A stretch of DNA of 64,000 nucleotides, from assembly GCA_944472135.2 (NCBI GenBank), contig OX235262.1:64790887-64854886 (forward strand). The letters run 5' to 3'. How positions within the stretch are numbered: position 1 is the first letter of the stretch; each line of letters begins with the position of its first letter. The translations under genes and the position numbers were made by a program. Positions 1 through 11,510 of the stretch are shown piece after piece. Below the pieces are notes generated by a model. That model saw nothing but the letters and a program-made list of their open reading frames with translations. It was not told where the DNA came from and ran no database searches. The DNA comes from Trichobilharzia regenti (Eukaryota > Platyhelminthes > Trematoda > Strigeidida > Schistosomatidae).

Positions 1-44
1 AGTCAGTACAACTGTCAACAGCCTGGAATGTAATTCTGAATATT

Positions 45-200
45 TTTCAAGTACTGGTTTTTGTAGGAATTTATTTTGAATGGTTGAAGGATTTCATTTT
101 GAGATGACATCAGTTAGAAAAACATTGGAAAACCTGACAGTACTGGACAGCTGTTTCGCCTTGGTGTGGGACTCTTCTTCAGTGCACGCCAACCAGGGCG
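45..200 (-). repeat. Hammerhead-bearing tRNA-derived short repeat, copy 1 (3' part)
   Basis: Minus-strand copy of a dispersed repeat found at least ten times in this window. Reading the minus strand it shows the ribozyme-like section (about 138-187) with stem II GTCCC, the GAA box, ACAGCTGT and CAGTAC, then the tail with GATGACATC and GGATTTCAT on the plus strand. The catalytic CTGAAGA core is damaged: one CTG triplet is lost and AAG is duplicated. The tRNA-like head is missing. Family membership is seen by direct comparison with copies at 13.7, 34.0, 47.4 and 55.8 kb. Confidence 0.7.
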
Positions 201-660
201 TAAAATAAATGAACAAAAGAAATAAAGTTTATACGAGTACAAATCATAAATCTGTGTGAACACGGACGGTAATTTCGCTCGAAACATTACTAATAACGAA
301 AACTTATCATTGTGTAAACCACTGAAATATAATTAAATGACCTATTCCACAATGGTCAAAATGTTTACTGACATAAAGGCTACTACTACTTCTACCTTTT
401 GAATGAAGTGCAAACGGTTAGATAATTAATGGATTGGCCCATTTCAGGTTGTTTTTACCTCTTACACATATAAACGAAATCTCATCAGCACCCTGATGTT
501 TCTTGCAACAAAAATCTACACAACTGACACTTTTGATAGTGGAATAAGGAGAATGGGAAAATTATTATGCCAGGACAGATATCCAGAAAAATTTATCCAT
601 GTCACTCTGATGAGAACAGATAGCGAGAAATGCATGCAAACGGTGTAGCAGAAACGGACG
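201..660. other. No gene seen
   Basis: AT-rich DNA with no open frame of note and no repeat that I could match elsewhere in the window. An (AT)n run follows at 661-677. Confidence 0.5.
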
Positions 661-677
661 ATATATATATATATATA
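661..677. repeat. (AT)n microsatellite
   Basis: Eight and a half uninterrupted AT dinucleotides. Confidence 0.9.
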
Positions 678-812
678 AATTTCTCTTCAAATGAGACACA
701 GACAAGACTCACCTAAAGCATTCTTCGCTGGAGCAATAATGTGTTTAAAAGTCACCATTGATTGCATAAGTCCATTGCATGTGAATGGTAAACTACCGAA
801 GTAGACACTTCA

Positions 813-880
813 GTGTGCATCTATAAATTTAACTGTTCTTGTGGAGACAGTTACATAAGTATAACGTTTTGGCAAGCCCA
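813..880 (+). mobile_element. Penelope-like element fragment (start of GIY-YIG endonuclease)
   Basis: The frame at 813 reads CIYKFNCSCGDSYIS, the conserved Cys-rich entry to the GIY-YIG endonuclease of Penelope-like elements. It closely resembles CIFQLTCSCGAEYVGRT in the better copy at 41.45 kb. The frame decays after about 20 codons. No reverse-transcriptase part is visible upstream, so this is a short relic. Family assignment rests on the C-S-C-G-x-x-Y motif and on the parallel with the other copies. Confidence 0.6.
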
Positions 881-1221
881 CTGTCATCTTCATTTGCATT
901 ATCCAACTTGTTTAGGTAAAACAGGCGTAAAGTCAGCCATACTGCCACAACCTGCGGATATGCAGCACAAAACTAATAAAAATTCAGCCTTTAATGTTTG
1001 ATACATGTGCTACCGCGATTCCTTAGGTTTGTATGTCTTCAGTTGCTAAGCAAAGCTGAGGTAGCCCAACCTTTGTGTTCAGAAAACATTCGTTCACGTT
1101 CTCTTCCTCCCATGATCTTCAACTCAGAACTAGAATAGTTATCCCGGAGACATCGGATTATTGTAAATATTGTTAAACTTGTACTGCTAATTTTATTTCG
1201 ATACCATACTGTACTATTATT

Positions 1222-1560
1222 TTTATAATTTTTATTCTTAGCCCCTTGGGTTCCAAGTAGAAAATAGAGATCAACAACGCATTTTCACCTTGTTCTATCC
1301 TCTACTGCCCTTGCCATCTGACTAGCCAAACAGTTGCCCCTAATCCTTCATCCCCTCCTCACACGAGGCACCGACGACCCACAAGTTGTTTCCCACTGGA
1401 ATTTCACTAAAGCAATGGCCTGCAATGCAAGAGATGTCACTCAACGGCCTCCTTAATGTATGCCTGATTCATCTCTATTTGTTGAGAAATAGGTTCTTGG
1501 TTGATTTTCGTCCCAGAGCCTCTCATGTCAGTGTAGCAGAATATGACAGCTTTTCTTTAG
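1222..1560 (-). mobile_element. Degenerate RTE-type 3' end
   Basis: Plus-strand text CCCTTGGGTTCC at 1243 is the reverse of the family's terminal sequence (GGAACC..AAGGG). It is followed by recognisable but decayed stretches also seen at 8.4 kb: CGACGACCCAC, CACTGGAATTTCACT and GATGTCACT. Only the last ~340 bases of the element remain, reading on the minus strand. No coding capacity is left. Confidence 0.6.
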
Positions 1561-2289
1561 CATGCTAGCCAAATAGTTTCCCAGGGGAAAATGTTATCGG
1601 TAGGTCAGCAGATAAATATGATTTGCTGAGCGATTTTAAGTTATTTCTGGATAGTTTCTGCCTCATTGTCACTTTTGAATTCGACAATATGCAGCAGAAT
1701 TTTTTTGAGAGCAATCTGAACCTATTAGATAGCCATCTTTGGTTTCACATCCCTTCCCGCCTAACACTGGATATGATTTATTCCTCGTATCACTCAGTCA
1801 CACGGTGGAGTGTGAAGATTCTCGCACCAATGAAGGAGAAACTTTCGAGACACAATTAATTTTGTTCATTTCAACTGAGAATGCTAACCTGATAAAAAAT
1901 AAAATGGTCTCCTTATGCATCATTTCTCTCTTCTTTAGTCTACTTATTTATCTTGAACTTACATTCATACTGTGATCCCCATGAAAAAGACACGAATTTT
2001 AGTTGTTTCAATCTATGAACAGCAGGTATGCATTAGTTATCACGGTTTCAAAGAAATAACCAATCACCATCTAAAAACTTAGTTTTCTGTTATGGATTCG
2101 AGTTTGCGCATTATCTTAAGCAAATGAAATAAGTAGAACTGTCCCAGTTTAAGCGTTACTCATCAGCTTAAAATTCAGTTGTTTGTTTGTTTGGACTACA
2201 AGATAACGGAACGCTCTTCATCTGATTAGCAAGTATGAATGTGATAAATTTTGAGTATAATGTTTGAAGCTGATACCTAAATCACTGGT
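1561..2289. other. No gene seen
   Basis: Short overlapping open frames at 1623-1975 have no recognisable motif and no exon-like context. Nothing else is supported. Confidence 0.4.
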
Positions 2290-2450
2290 CACTTTCCTGA
2301 ATGCAGTACTGGTTGACATAGGGTAAAATCTTTCAGGAAAAATCAGTTCCTTCGAGGCTGCAGATCTGCTTTGCTGACAAGTATCCGAGCATGCTTCCCT
2401 TTCATTGCTTCCAAGCACCTGATATCAAGTGATGTTATCCAGGTCTACCT
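2290..2450. repeat. Divergent arm of the TTAGATGG foldback family
   Basis: Contains GCAGATCTGCTTTGCTGACAAG and CATTGCTTCCAAGCACCTGAT. This matches in order the right arm of the foldback repeats at 36740-36812 and 46190-46290 (GCAGATACGCC, CTGACAAGTG, GCGATTGCGTCCAGCC). Strongly diverged; edges approximate. Confidence 0.4.
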
Positions 2451-3619
2451 TGTCATAGTTGGAAAGTGAAGAATGTCCTTCGGAAAATGTCTCATTTTCA
2501 GAACATTCCATTACCTCTAAATATTTGGCCTTGGGCATTTCGTAAGTATTCGTTCATATATACATATACATATATACTACCAACTCTTATCCAGTACGTA
2601 GGAAACCTGAAGAAGCATATTCTGCCGTTGACTGTTTAACTCGCCTAAGCACAATTGATAAGTATCACACATTATAATTCATCCAAATCAAACGCATTGA
2701 CATTAGTCAGGTAACGAACAAGAGGAACACAAATTAGTCAGCCAATACCATGACTAGAAAATCCATACTTAGACGCTCTACCGGGCAAAATTTTTTGTCA
2801 TTCTACTGAAATCCTACAGCGACAAGCGTACTCCAGATTAATAACACTGCGTTCTATGAGTTGGGCCTTGACAGCCAACTGCCCACTAGATCATTATGTT
2901 GACAGTCATCAAATGTTATTCCCACTTGTTATAGGGCTGCATGTTAGCCAGACGTCTGTTTATCACTGCACCAGCTGCCAGGACACGTCTATTCGAACAG
3001 TTCTAATCATACAAGATTAGTAGTGGGGCCACTTGTTAACTGATAGTAACTGCAGACTGATTGTGACGTAACAGGTGATTACTAAAACTGAAATATCAGT
3101 CTACCAAACTACTGCTACAGCAGATAATCTCACTATTCATTATGTTATTGCTTTAGAGAATCATAATTTCTATCCTCACTGGAACTAATAATATTCGGAA
3201 AAGTAGTGTTTTTTCTGCGTAGTATTAACTGACTGAATAAAATATAATATATGCACGATATATATATATATATACATATATACATATGCATCTAAAGCAT
3301 ACTAAAATAGATGATTCGATAAAAGAAGCCATTTTTACTCTAGATATTTAGACGATATGAGATTCGACAGATAGGTAAAGAAGTGAATATCACGCAACAG
3401 AACTTCGCCAAAAAATAATCTGCCAACTAAGCGTATTCATGTGACTGTCAAAAGTTAACACAACGGTATAAAGTACGAAATGAAAATTCGCTTTTGTGAA
3501 CTTGAGCAATACAATAAAAGGAATGAATATCATTGTATATTATGAGTAATTTATAAATTCAGAGGCCTGTTCAAATCACTGGGTCACCTAAGTTCCCATC
3601 CAGCACAATGAGACAGGTT
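2451..3619. other. No gene seen; TA-rich tract
   Basis: No coding or repeat match that I can support, except interrupted TA runs at 2555-2577 and 3258-3290. Confidence 0.5.
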
Positions 3620-4365
3620 AACGCAGCTTTATCTCGATGTGTCTATTGATTGATGATTCACTGGAATACCAGACTTCTAAAAATTCTTTAGCATTCTTGT
3701 TGCTTCATTTTTCTAATATTTGAACATTGTTCCAGTCAAATTGATGTCCATAATTTTTTGTGTGTAGTGATATGACGGAGTGGATGTTATGTCTTTTGAT
3801 GGCTAGCTTATGTTCGTGGATACGAAGACGAAGGGGACGTCCATTTTAGCCATGTAGTGTTTTTCGCAGTTGTTACAATTTGTTTTGTAGATGATGTTGT
3901 TTTGTTTTCTTCTTTCGTTGTTGGCTCTTCTGGTTGGCATAGAAGTGGGTGAAATGATTTTGTTGGTTTGTGTGCGACGTCAGTTCCTAAAGGTTTGAAG
4001 AGTCTTGCAGTGATTTCTGAGATATCCTTTATAAATGGTAGGGTGATTTTCTTTGTACTTTCCTTGGGGGCTTTTGGTGTGATAGGTTGGCTTGAGGATA
4101 CATGTCTTTTGGTGATATTCCGTGGATATCTATTCTTTTGCAAGTCAACCATGAGATATCTTTCTTCAATTTTCCTTAAGGTCGAATCCCTTTAATGAGT
4201 CCTGGCCCTCTTAGATAGTGTTTGTATGTAATTCCTTTTATGTGTTATCGGATTGTTGCTGTTATAATTCATTATTTGGTCTGTGTGAGTTGATTTTCCA
4301 TAAACTTGAGTTTCTAATTCCCCTGTGGTTGCTCACTTGAACGAGGTAACACAGCTTTACTTTGT
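3620..4365 (-). mobile_element. Penelope-like element fragment: RT thumb, linker and GIY-YIG endonuclease
   Basis: Read on the minus strand in order: a thumb-like segment ETQVYGKSTHTDQ (about 4310-4270) with NYNSNNP; a basic linker whose open part (4152-3808, 114 codons) includes LPFIKDISEITARLFKP and TDVAHKPTKS; a GIY-YIG entry NIIYKTNCNNCEKHY (about 3905-3860); an endonuclease body with RIHEHKLAIKRHNIHS and HQFDWNNV; and an end LEVWYSSESSINRHIE (about 3670-3640). The TDVAHKPTKS and EHKLAIKRH blocks are typical of Penelope-like elements. Several shifts of frame and at least one stop break it, so it is a dead 5'-truncated copy. It differs clearly from the copies at 17.7 and 41.1 kb, so a second lineage is likely. 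Confidence 0.8.
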
Positions 4366-5155
4366 TTTAACTACTTGTATACATCTTTAAAGAACAATAT
4401 GTACTCACGACTGTTGTTGAATGATTTCCAACACACTTCTTGGCAGATGTGTTAGAGGTCAGTTCATATTTCAGAGAGAACAAAATTCTGTTGAATTATG
4501 TAAAACCAAGATGAAAATTCTGTAATGTATGTAAATATGTTTTTGAAAATAAAGTTATTATCATGAACTGGATTACAAAAGATCAATATATCTTTCGTAT
4601 AATAACTCTCGCTTCATTTTAATTGGTCAAGAGGTTATTTCCATGCGTTAGTCGATTTTACTTCAATCAGGCTTTTGTGTATTAAGGTAAAACAAGCAGG
4701 CAGCATGAATCCCGGAATAGACTATGAAGACACCATAAATGTATTGAAAATTTGAAGACTCATTAAAGCATATATCCTAGGAGATCGCCGTATTTGTAAT
4801 TTTATTTCTGTGAGATAATTGCGACCTTTTACTGTTGAAAAGTTAGCAGATTTAATGGAGCTCTCCATTTTCCTTTTGCTTGTTTATATCAAACTGAAGT
4901 GGTTGGTTTCTGCAAATTCATCCACCTCATGAGTTCTGTGTAGGATGAAACCTATGCCGTTGAATCCAATTATTAGCCGCAAACTACAATGCTAGATCTA
5001 GAAGACTGTCGCGTTCCCCTAAAGACTACTAAAAACGTCTGCCAAAATTATCCTAAACTGACTAATTTCTAATAAAATGAAATCAAGTACTTTTTGAAGT
5101 TATTTTGAATTTCCCATGTGGTTAATTATACTGTGTTGAAATGCTCGGTCTCATT
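4366..5155. other. No gene seen
   Basis: AT-rich, without a supported repeat or exon. Confidence 0.4.
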
Positions 5156-5159
5156 TCAG

Positions 5160-5350
5160 CTATTGGATTCTAGTACGGACACTTCCACTAGCTTAGTGAA
5201 CAACATTCTAGCACCTGGGACAATGGCTCCTAAGTTCAAAGTCTCGGTAAGAGCACCATCAATCATTGAAGATGCAGGTAAGTTGAAGTGACTAATCCCA
5301 AAGAAGAGGAAGCTCTCCTTCTCGATTCCAGTGCTAACTATCACTAACCT
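5160..5350. repeat. Divergent foldback-family copy with exon-like look
   Basis: 5271-5345 aligns by eye with 60895-60975 and more weakly with the right arm of the foldback at 36740-36812: TGCAG, AGT..CAA, GAAAC, TTCC.TGC and CAACC in the same order. The preceding 118 bases are open in one frame and are flanked by TTTCAG and GTAAGT, so a chance resemblance to an exon must be weighed. I favour the repeat because CTGGGA..ATGG..T..AATCTC also follows the family. Confidence 0.4.
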
Positions 5351-6829
5351 AAAAACGTCTTGTAATGAAGAACGTTGAATCGAATACTTCAAATTACATA
5401 AAGTGTAGAAAAGAAACATGCTATGCTGCTCTAGTGTTCTTCCTTACTCTTTACAAGTCTCATTTCAGTTTATTCCCGTTTGCTGATATGTTATCTTATG
5501 CAGTTAGCCAGCATACCGTTTTCTTCATTTGGCCTGAAGCTGACTCCGGTCCTGATGTCATTTCTGAATAAAACTAATGCGTTTATGTAAATTCAAAGAA
5601 TATATCCCATTGGTGTTAGTGAATTCATCGTAATTATAATCTCAAATGCATTACTCTTATGAGACTCCTTACTAACTCAACTCTCTATTCCTTCGTTATG
5701 ATGAAAGTATTTACCCCTAATGTTCACTGCATTAAAAAAGTGTGACTTGTGAACTTTGATTCGTAATAATAACATAGGATTTACGGAGTTCAACATTAGA
5801 TTAAAGTGCTGTCAAATTCTTTGCTTTTAGCGCTGCACCAAATCACTTTTACAGAATGAAGTTTTCATGAGGTTTTCTGACATACGGCATTAAAGGTTGA
5901 GAAGTTTAAATCCACACAAGTTCAACTTACTATTATATGATCTAGGCAAACGATCGAGTTAAAAATTTCAATGAAAAGCTCCATTAGGACAACTTTCATT
6001 CTATCTATCAATATAAAACTGTCTCGTTCTCAATTACGTCGTTCAAATGAAGTTTGTTTCTTTGAAACTGATGCATTCTGACAATTAGGTTCGACAAACT
6101 ATATACCTTAGATACTTCATTTAGATTGTATTAAGAAACCGTATTTTCTGGACTCCTTTAATGACTTTGTGAGTTATCTCTTGGTCTTTTTTTGTAGATC
6201 AACGCTGTCACAGTTTCAACACTTTATGTTGATAACCATGCCTAGTTTACATCCAAAAATGTAATCTTCTCTGGAATTTATTCAGTATAGTCTAGACTGC
6301 ATTAAGGTTCTCTTGCTTGTCTTCTCATCAACAGCTGTCGGCAATCTCCCCAGTATTTCATCATTTAAAATAGTAATCATTTTCTATCCTCATGGAATAT
6401 ATTTTACGCATTCTCGTACATCCAAACTTCTATCATCTTTGTTGACATTAAGTCATGTTTACATAAGGTCATTGATATTATCATAGAAGCGACAGACAGA
6501 AAAAGCTAATTACGTGGCTCATTGCCCGTGTCCGCTTAATTTACGCTTGCGAAATATCGTTTCTATGATTACTTCACTCGAAGTTTGCATCGCAATGAGA
6601 TGCTTATGAGTTCAAATTATTTCCCTTATTTCTTTTATAGTGAATTAAAATTAAGGTGTATCATTTAGAAGAGTAAAACATTACTCTTAAGTATAAAATT
6701 CAAATCCAGAGTGTTACTTAGTGAGGTGTTGAAAAATACGGCATAGTCTAAATAAATTAAACGATGCTTTAGCAACCGTGTAGCTTTAGGTACCTATTTA
6801 AATTTCATGATTTTTCAAGATTGATCAGG
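5351..6829. other. No gene seen
   Basis: About 1.5 kb of AT-rich DNA; no motif, repeat or coding signal that I can support. Confidence 0.5.
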
Positions 6830-7035
6830 GACTGACTTCAGTTAGAGAATTATTAAAAACTACAAGGTACTAGCCCTACTCAACAGTACTCATCCATGAA
6901 CTCGTTAGGAATCGAACTCAAGACCATCAGGTTACAAGGCAAACTTGCTGACCATTTGCCAATTGGGACGGTATCTAAAAGGCTCATCTTACCTAATTTC
7001 TGCCAGTTCTTGATAAACAGTGTGACTGCAAGTCA
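6830..7035 (-). repeat. Hammerhead-bearing short repeat, copy 2 (decayed)
   Basis: The tRNA-like head is readable on the minus strand: GGTCAGCAAGTTTGCCTTGTAACC followed by a B-box-like GAGTTCGATTCC. The upstream unit AAGAACTGGCAGAAATTAGG matches GTGAATTGGCAGAAATAAG at 13.99 kb. The ribozyme section is deleted or unrecognisable apart from an AGTACT remnant near 6885. Confidence 0.65.
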
Positions 7036-8369
7036 GTGTCATTGCCAAGCATTTCTTTTCACAACTAATTTTGTGAACTTTTTGGTCATGACTTTTCGCT
7101 ATAGCTTCAGACAACTTCATCCTGTAGTAAGTTCTCAGCAGGCAATAGACAATTTTTCAAGTGTCGGTTCGAGCTTTTTGATGATTTAATTGAAAAAAGA
7201 TAACTTCGACTGTAGAGTGAGAATGTCTCTGATAATGACAGTAATTATAACAGTTATAGTAATATTTCTGTTATCGTTCGTTAGCTGCATTTATGTATAT
7301 GTATATGTATATATGCATACGTGCGCACTTACTGAGACTAATCGAGATATTTCGAGAGATAGTGAAATTGGCAGTTTACAAAAAAAAATAATTTTTCAAT
7401 GATTTTCATACTGTTTCATAGATAAAGGAAAAGATTTTTAAAATTTTAGTAGGATTAAATCTCTGCATTTTCGTGTATTCAGATAATTTGTTGGGACACA
7501 CAGTAGAGGCAAATGAATCAATTATTTACCAGTATATACTGAATTGGACAGGAAATAAAGTTTAATGGCTGTAAGTGACTTACAAATTATCATCAAAGGA
7601 CATTTGGATAGATAGGCGTCCTAGTAATTGGTTTATATACGAGATAATCATATCATTAGCATGTACAGAGCTGTATAACTTTGCAACCAAACATTTACTA
7701 ATATTCGATATTTACTTTACTAATGTCGAATGATGAACTGAAACTTCGTACTAATAGTCAAAATGTATATGATAATAGTAGCCTATCGAATATATGCTAC
7801 CATCCTACTGATAAGCCATAAATGAACAGTGAATAAACAGTTAGCATTTCTTGAGTATGCTGACACACTAGCTAATGCCTTCCAGTGAAGAAAACCATCT
7901 TGAAGTCAACTGTTTCTTGGAAAATTTTGATTTTACGTGTAGTTCAAAGAAAAAATAAATAGCTGACATGTCAGTCGTGATGGCTGATACCAACCGACCA
8001 CAGATTAAAGGGTTTTAATGTCAGCCACCGATATATTCAAGGTCTGATCCTATGCCATGTAACTACTGAAATGACCTATATAAGTAGACCGTTTTTACAT
8101 TATAATGTGAGAAGATTCCTAAATAACTAGTTACCATTAAAAGAATGGTCTTGCTCAGAAATCAGGTGAAATTTCGCTCAGTTAATGTACATTTCAAGGT
8201 AAATAATATATGTCAAAATAATTCCGACAAAATTAGGTTGAGATTCTATTTCAAATTTAACAAATAATCACAAAGGCTGTCTCATTTTTTTTACAAAATA
8301 TGAATAGATGAAGTTGGCTTCTTTTGAAAAGCGAATGAGACAGAATTCATTGGCGTCACAAATTTTAAC
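7036..8369. other. No gene seen
   Basis: AT-rich. It contains TTTTTCAAGTGTCGGTT at 7157, a possible tail of the neighbouring hammerhead repeat, and a TATATG-rich tract at 7295-7320. Confidence 0.4.
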
Positions 8370-10568
8370 TTCTGTCTATATGGAATCATCATCTCCTCCT
8401 CTCATGACCTCCTCCAAGTCACTCCACTATCGCACTGACGACCAACTCGCCACTTCCCATTCGGGTTCCACTCGAGCAATGGCTTGTCTAGTGATGTCAC
8501 TTGATGGTTTCCTCAGAGTATGGCCGGCCAATCCATCTCCATTTCTTCCTGCCTATTTGTTCCACAATCGGTTCCTGCTGTGTTGGTTCGCTCTCAGAGA
8601 TCCCTGTTGCTAATCTTTTCTGGCCATCTGATCTTGAGTATTGAGCAAAGACAACTACTAATGAAAGTCTGGAGTTTGTTTGAGATGCTCTTTATGACGC
8701 GCAGTGCAAGTCTCTGATCCGTATAGTGAGTAGCACTGACTTCACATTGGAGTTGAAAATCCGGATCTGATTTTTGATGCTGAGTGCTGTTGACCTTCAC
8801 ACAGATTTGAGAGTAATGAAAGCTTGTCTCGCTTTTCCGATTCCGGCTTTGATATCCTCATCAGTTCCGTCCGCCCGTAGTTGAAACGATGCTTCCTAGG
8901 TAGGTGAAGGAGGCTGTTTCTTTCAGGTTCCTCCCATTTACGCTGGTTGATTGCTGTCTGTTGTTGTTGTTGCTGTTGGTGTTGGCCAGGAATCTTCATC
9001 ACCTCTGTTTTATCTATGTTCACTTGAAGTCCTATTTTGGATGCTTCTTCTGCCAACTTGTTGCTTTTCACTTGCATATCTTTCAGTTTGAGGGAAATCA
9101 GACATATATCATCGGCGAAATCCAGATCGTCCAAGTCTTTTGTGTGGGTCCATTTTATGCCCGTTCCCTCGTTGGTTGCCGTTGTCTGTCGCATTACCCA
9201 ATCTACTGCAATCAGGAAGGTCATTGGTGATAGTAGGCAGCCTTGTCTCACTCCCGTCCTCACTTCGAAGGCTTCCGTAAGTTTTCCATTGTGGATTACG
9301 TGGCATGCAGCATTGTCGTATAACTGTTGGATGAGATGTATAATTGTCGATGGCAACCCGTAGTAGCAAAGTAGTCGCCAGATGACCTCTCGATCGATGC
9401 TGTCGAAGGCCTTTTCAAAGTCGATGAAGTTGAGATAGAGAGGTGACTGACTTCCATTCCAACCTTTGTTCAATGATGATCCGTAGAGTGGCGATTTGAT
9501 CAATACATGATTTGTTTCTCCTGAATCCGGCCTGTTCCGGTCGAAGTTTTTCATCCAGGGTGACGTGTTTGATTTTTTCCAGGATGATGCGACTTAGTAT
9601 CTTGCTTGGAATGGACAGGAGCATAATTCCGCGCCAGTTTTTATATTGACCTTATTCTCCTTTCTTTGATAGTTTGAATAAGTATCCATTCTTCCAATCC
9701 TCGGGTACTTTGCCCTCTTTCCACACCTTCTCCAGTAGTGGTGTCATCAAGTCCGCTGTTGTCTCTGGGTCCATTTTCAAAGCTTCTCCTGGGATTCCAT
9801 CTGGTCCTGGTGCTTTCCCAGCTTTTAGCATCTTGATTGCATTCAGGACCTCTGATTTCGTGGAGGGGTCGATGTTCACTGGTAGTTCTGCTTCCGTTGT
9901 TGGTATTATTGGGCACGTTGTAGGTGGCGGACGATTTAGAAGTCTTTTGAAGTGTTCAGTCCAGTGTTTCCTTTGTTCCACCTCTTTGGTGATTGACTTT
10001 CCATTGTCATCCTTGACTGGTTTAATCTGTGTCAAACTTTTGCCCAATAGGTGCCTAGTTGTTTGGTAGAGTGTGGCGAGGTCTCCTTCGCCTGCAGCTT
10101 GTTCTGCTTCGCTTCCCATGGTTTCATAATATTTTCTTTTGTCTTCCCTGGCACTCTTCTTCACTCTTTTGTTCAGTATATTGTAGCTTGCATTCAGCTC
10201 CTGTTTTTGTTGCTCGTCAGTGCACTGGATAATCTTTTGTTTCACTGTCCTTCTCTCTTCTATTAGTTTCCAAGTGTCCGTAGTGAGCCGCTGTTTGTCC
10301 TGTCTCTTCTTTCTGCCTAGAACTTCCATGCAAGTTTGACTCCACACCGTTTTCAAGTTGTTCCAGTGCTGTTCGACGCTGACCTCTTCCCTGGTGTTGA
10401 TTTGTGTCTCGGCTTTTTCCCTTATGCTTGCAATGAAGATGTTTTTTGTAGTCTGGTCCTTCAGCTTTTGAGTGTTGAACTTGGCTTGTGGTCTGTCTGC
10501 AGCTCCTCCTTCTCTGAAAGCTTTTAATTTGATTTGGATTTTCCCTTGTGCGAGATAGTGGTCTGAGC
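8370..10568 (-). mobile_element. RTE-type non-LTR retrotransposon, 5'-truncated (copy A)
   Basis: Reads on the minus strand from the end of the endonuclease (SDHYL block near 10560) through the connector and the whole reverse transcriptase to the 3' end. Shared blocks with the copy at 49.1-51.8 kb are near-identical over about 2 kb, which sets the left edge near 10568: homology stops there, so 5' truncation typical of target-primed reverse transcription is likely. The last ~50 bases at the 3' end are diverged. The copy resembles RTE-clade elements such as SR2 of schistosomes, but the family name is not assigned from sequence alone. Confidence 0.9.
8742..10356 (-). pseudogene. RTE reverse-transcriptase ORF, broken
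   Basis: Three open pieces cover one protein: 10356-9652 (connector, with MEVLGRKKRQDK and the RT entry KAPGPDGIPGEAL), 9624-9415 (LLSIPSKILSRIILEK, RPEQAGFR) and 9554-8742. The last holds motif A FIDFEKAFDSIDREVIW, motif B GVRQGCLLSP and the catalytic motif C FADD. A stop near 9652 and a change of frame between about 9500 and 9470 break the chain. All key catalytic residues are still present, so decay looks recent. The endonuclease half is missing because of the truncation. Confidence 0.85.
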
Positions 10569-11315
10569 TAGATAGCTATATAATGATTTATATTGTGCTA
10601 AATACTTATGAGTAATGTTTAGAATGATTTTTATTCAACTTTTCTACAAAGTAAGCATGCTCAAGTAAGCATAAATGCACCAGAACGGTTTCATGTTTTG
10701 TAGTCATAAAAATTAAACAGTCGACGACTAGAGATAGAAGGAGAAACTGATGGTTAAGTGGAGCAAAGTTAAAACGTATTTCAAAATCCAACTACTATTA
10801 TCTGCTACTCAGCAGTGTGTAAAGTCGTGCATTTATGCAGAGCGTATGTATCATGATCTGAATGATTTCGATTTTCAAAAGAAACCATGTTAAAATTTCA
10901 CAGCGAACTGTGTAAATTTAGCATCAATTCTCAAACTGCGAATTCGTTCCAATGTATTACCTGTTTACCCAATAGCTAGTCAGGATACGGGTGGTTTGAA
11001 GTGAGCCAAACTCTGAACACTGTACTTAAGCGAAAAGACCGCCAGGTGTATAGATCATTTCGATATAGCTAGTAAGCACTAGCGGTTGATGTGAGTGGCC
11101 TTCAAATGCCTAAATAAGTCATCCAGTAATATATCGATTCACACATACACTTGAGAAACGTTGGTCTTTGTATTATGACTGTTATCATCTTATTTACAGG
11201 TTGAATATTTCAGATGTCAACCATAATTCTGAGCTGATTTCTCCTTATCATGAAATCACTTAGAGAACAACTAGAGATCGCAACATCCTTAACACACTGC
11301 ATAAATACTTCAAGT
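10569..11315. other. No gene seen
   Basis: AT-rich flank between the RTE copy and a tRNA-derived repeat. Confidence 0.4.
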
Positions 11316-11510
11316 GCGTCGGTGGCACAGTGGTTAGGACTCTCGCCTACTATTCACATGGTCTGGGGTTCAATCTCCTGCCGACGCACACCTGATATCT
11401 ATGGTCGACCTGCAAAATTTGGGCTACCGAAGCCACATGCTGAAAATTCCATACTGTACCAAAAATACGGTGTGGAATCAAGCTGTAAGCAAAAATTAAA
11501 AAAATAAAGA
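11316..11510 (+). repeat. tRNA-headed SINE, subfamily 1 (copy a)
   Basis: Begins GCGTCGG and closes the head with CCGACGC at about 11381-11387, a perfect 7-bp acceptor-like stem. The A box TGGCACAGTGG and a B-box-like GGGGTTCAATC lie between. The body ATCTATGGTCGACCTGC leads to a hairpin (11446-11478: ATTCCATAC / GTGTGGAAT) and an A-rich tail. This architecture is that of a tRNA-derived SINE transcribed by RNA polymerase III. Not a functional tRNA: the anticodon arm is degraded. Confidence 0.85.

Noticed and set aside
5160..5277. A 39-codon open stretch between TTTCAG and GCAG/GTAAGT that looks like a textbook exon
   Set aside because: It continues into sequence shared with 60895-60975 and, more weakly, with the foldback repeats at 36.7 and 46.2 kb, so it is more likely a diverged repeat with chance splice-like borders.
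8904..9363. Plus-strand open frames of about 108 codons
   Set aside because: Shadows of the minus-strand RTE reverse transcriptase; no motif in the plus sense.
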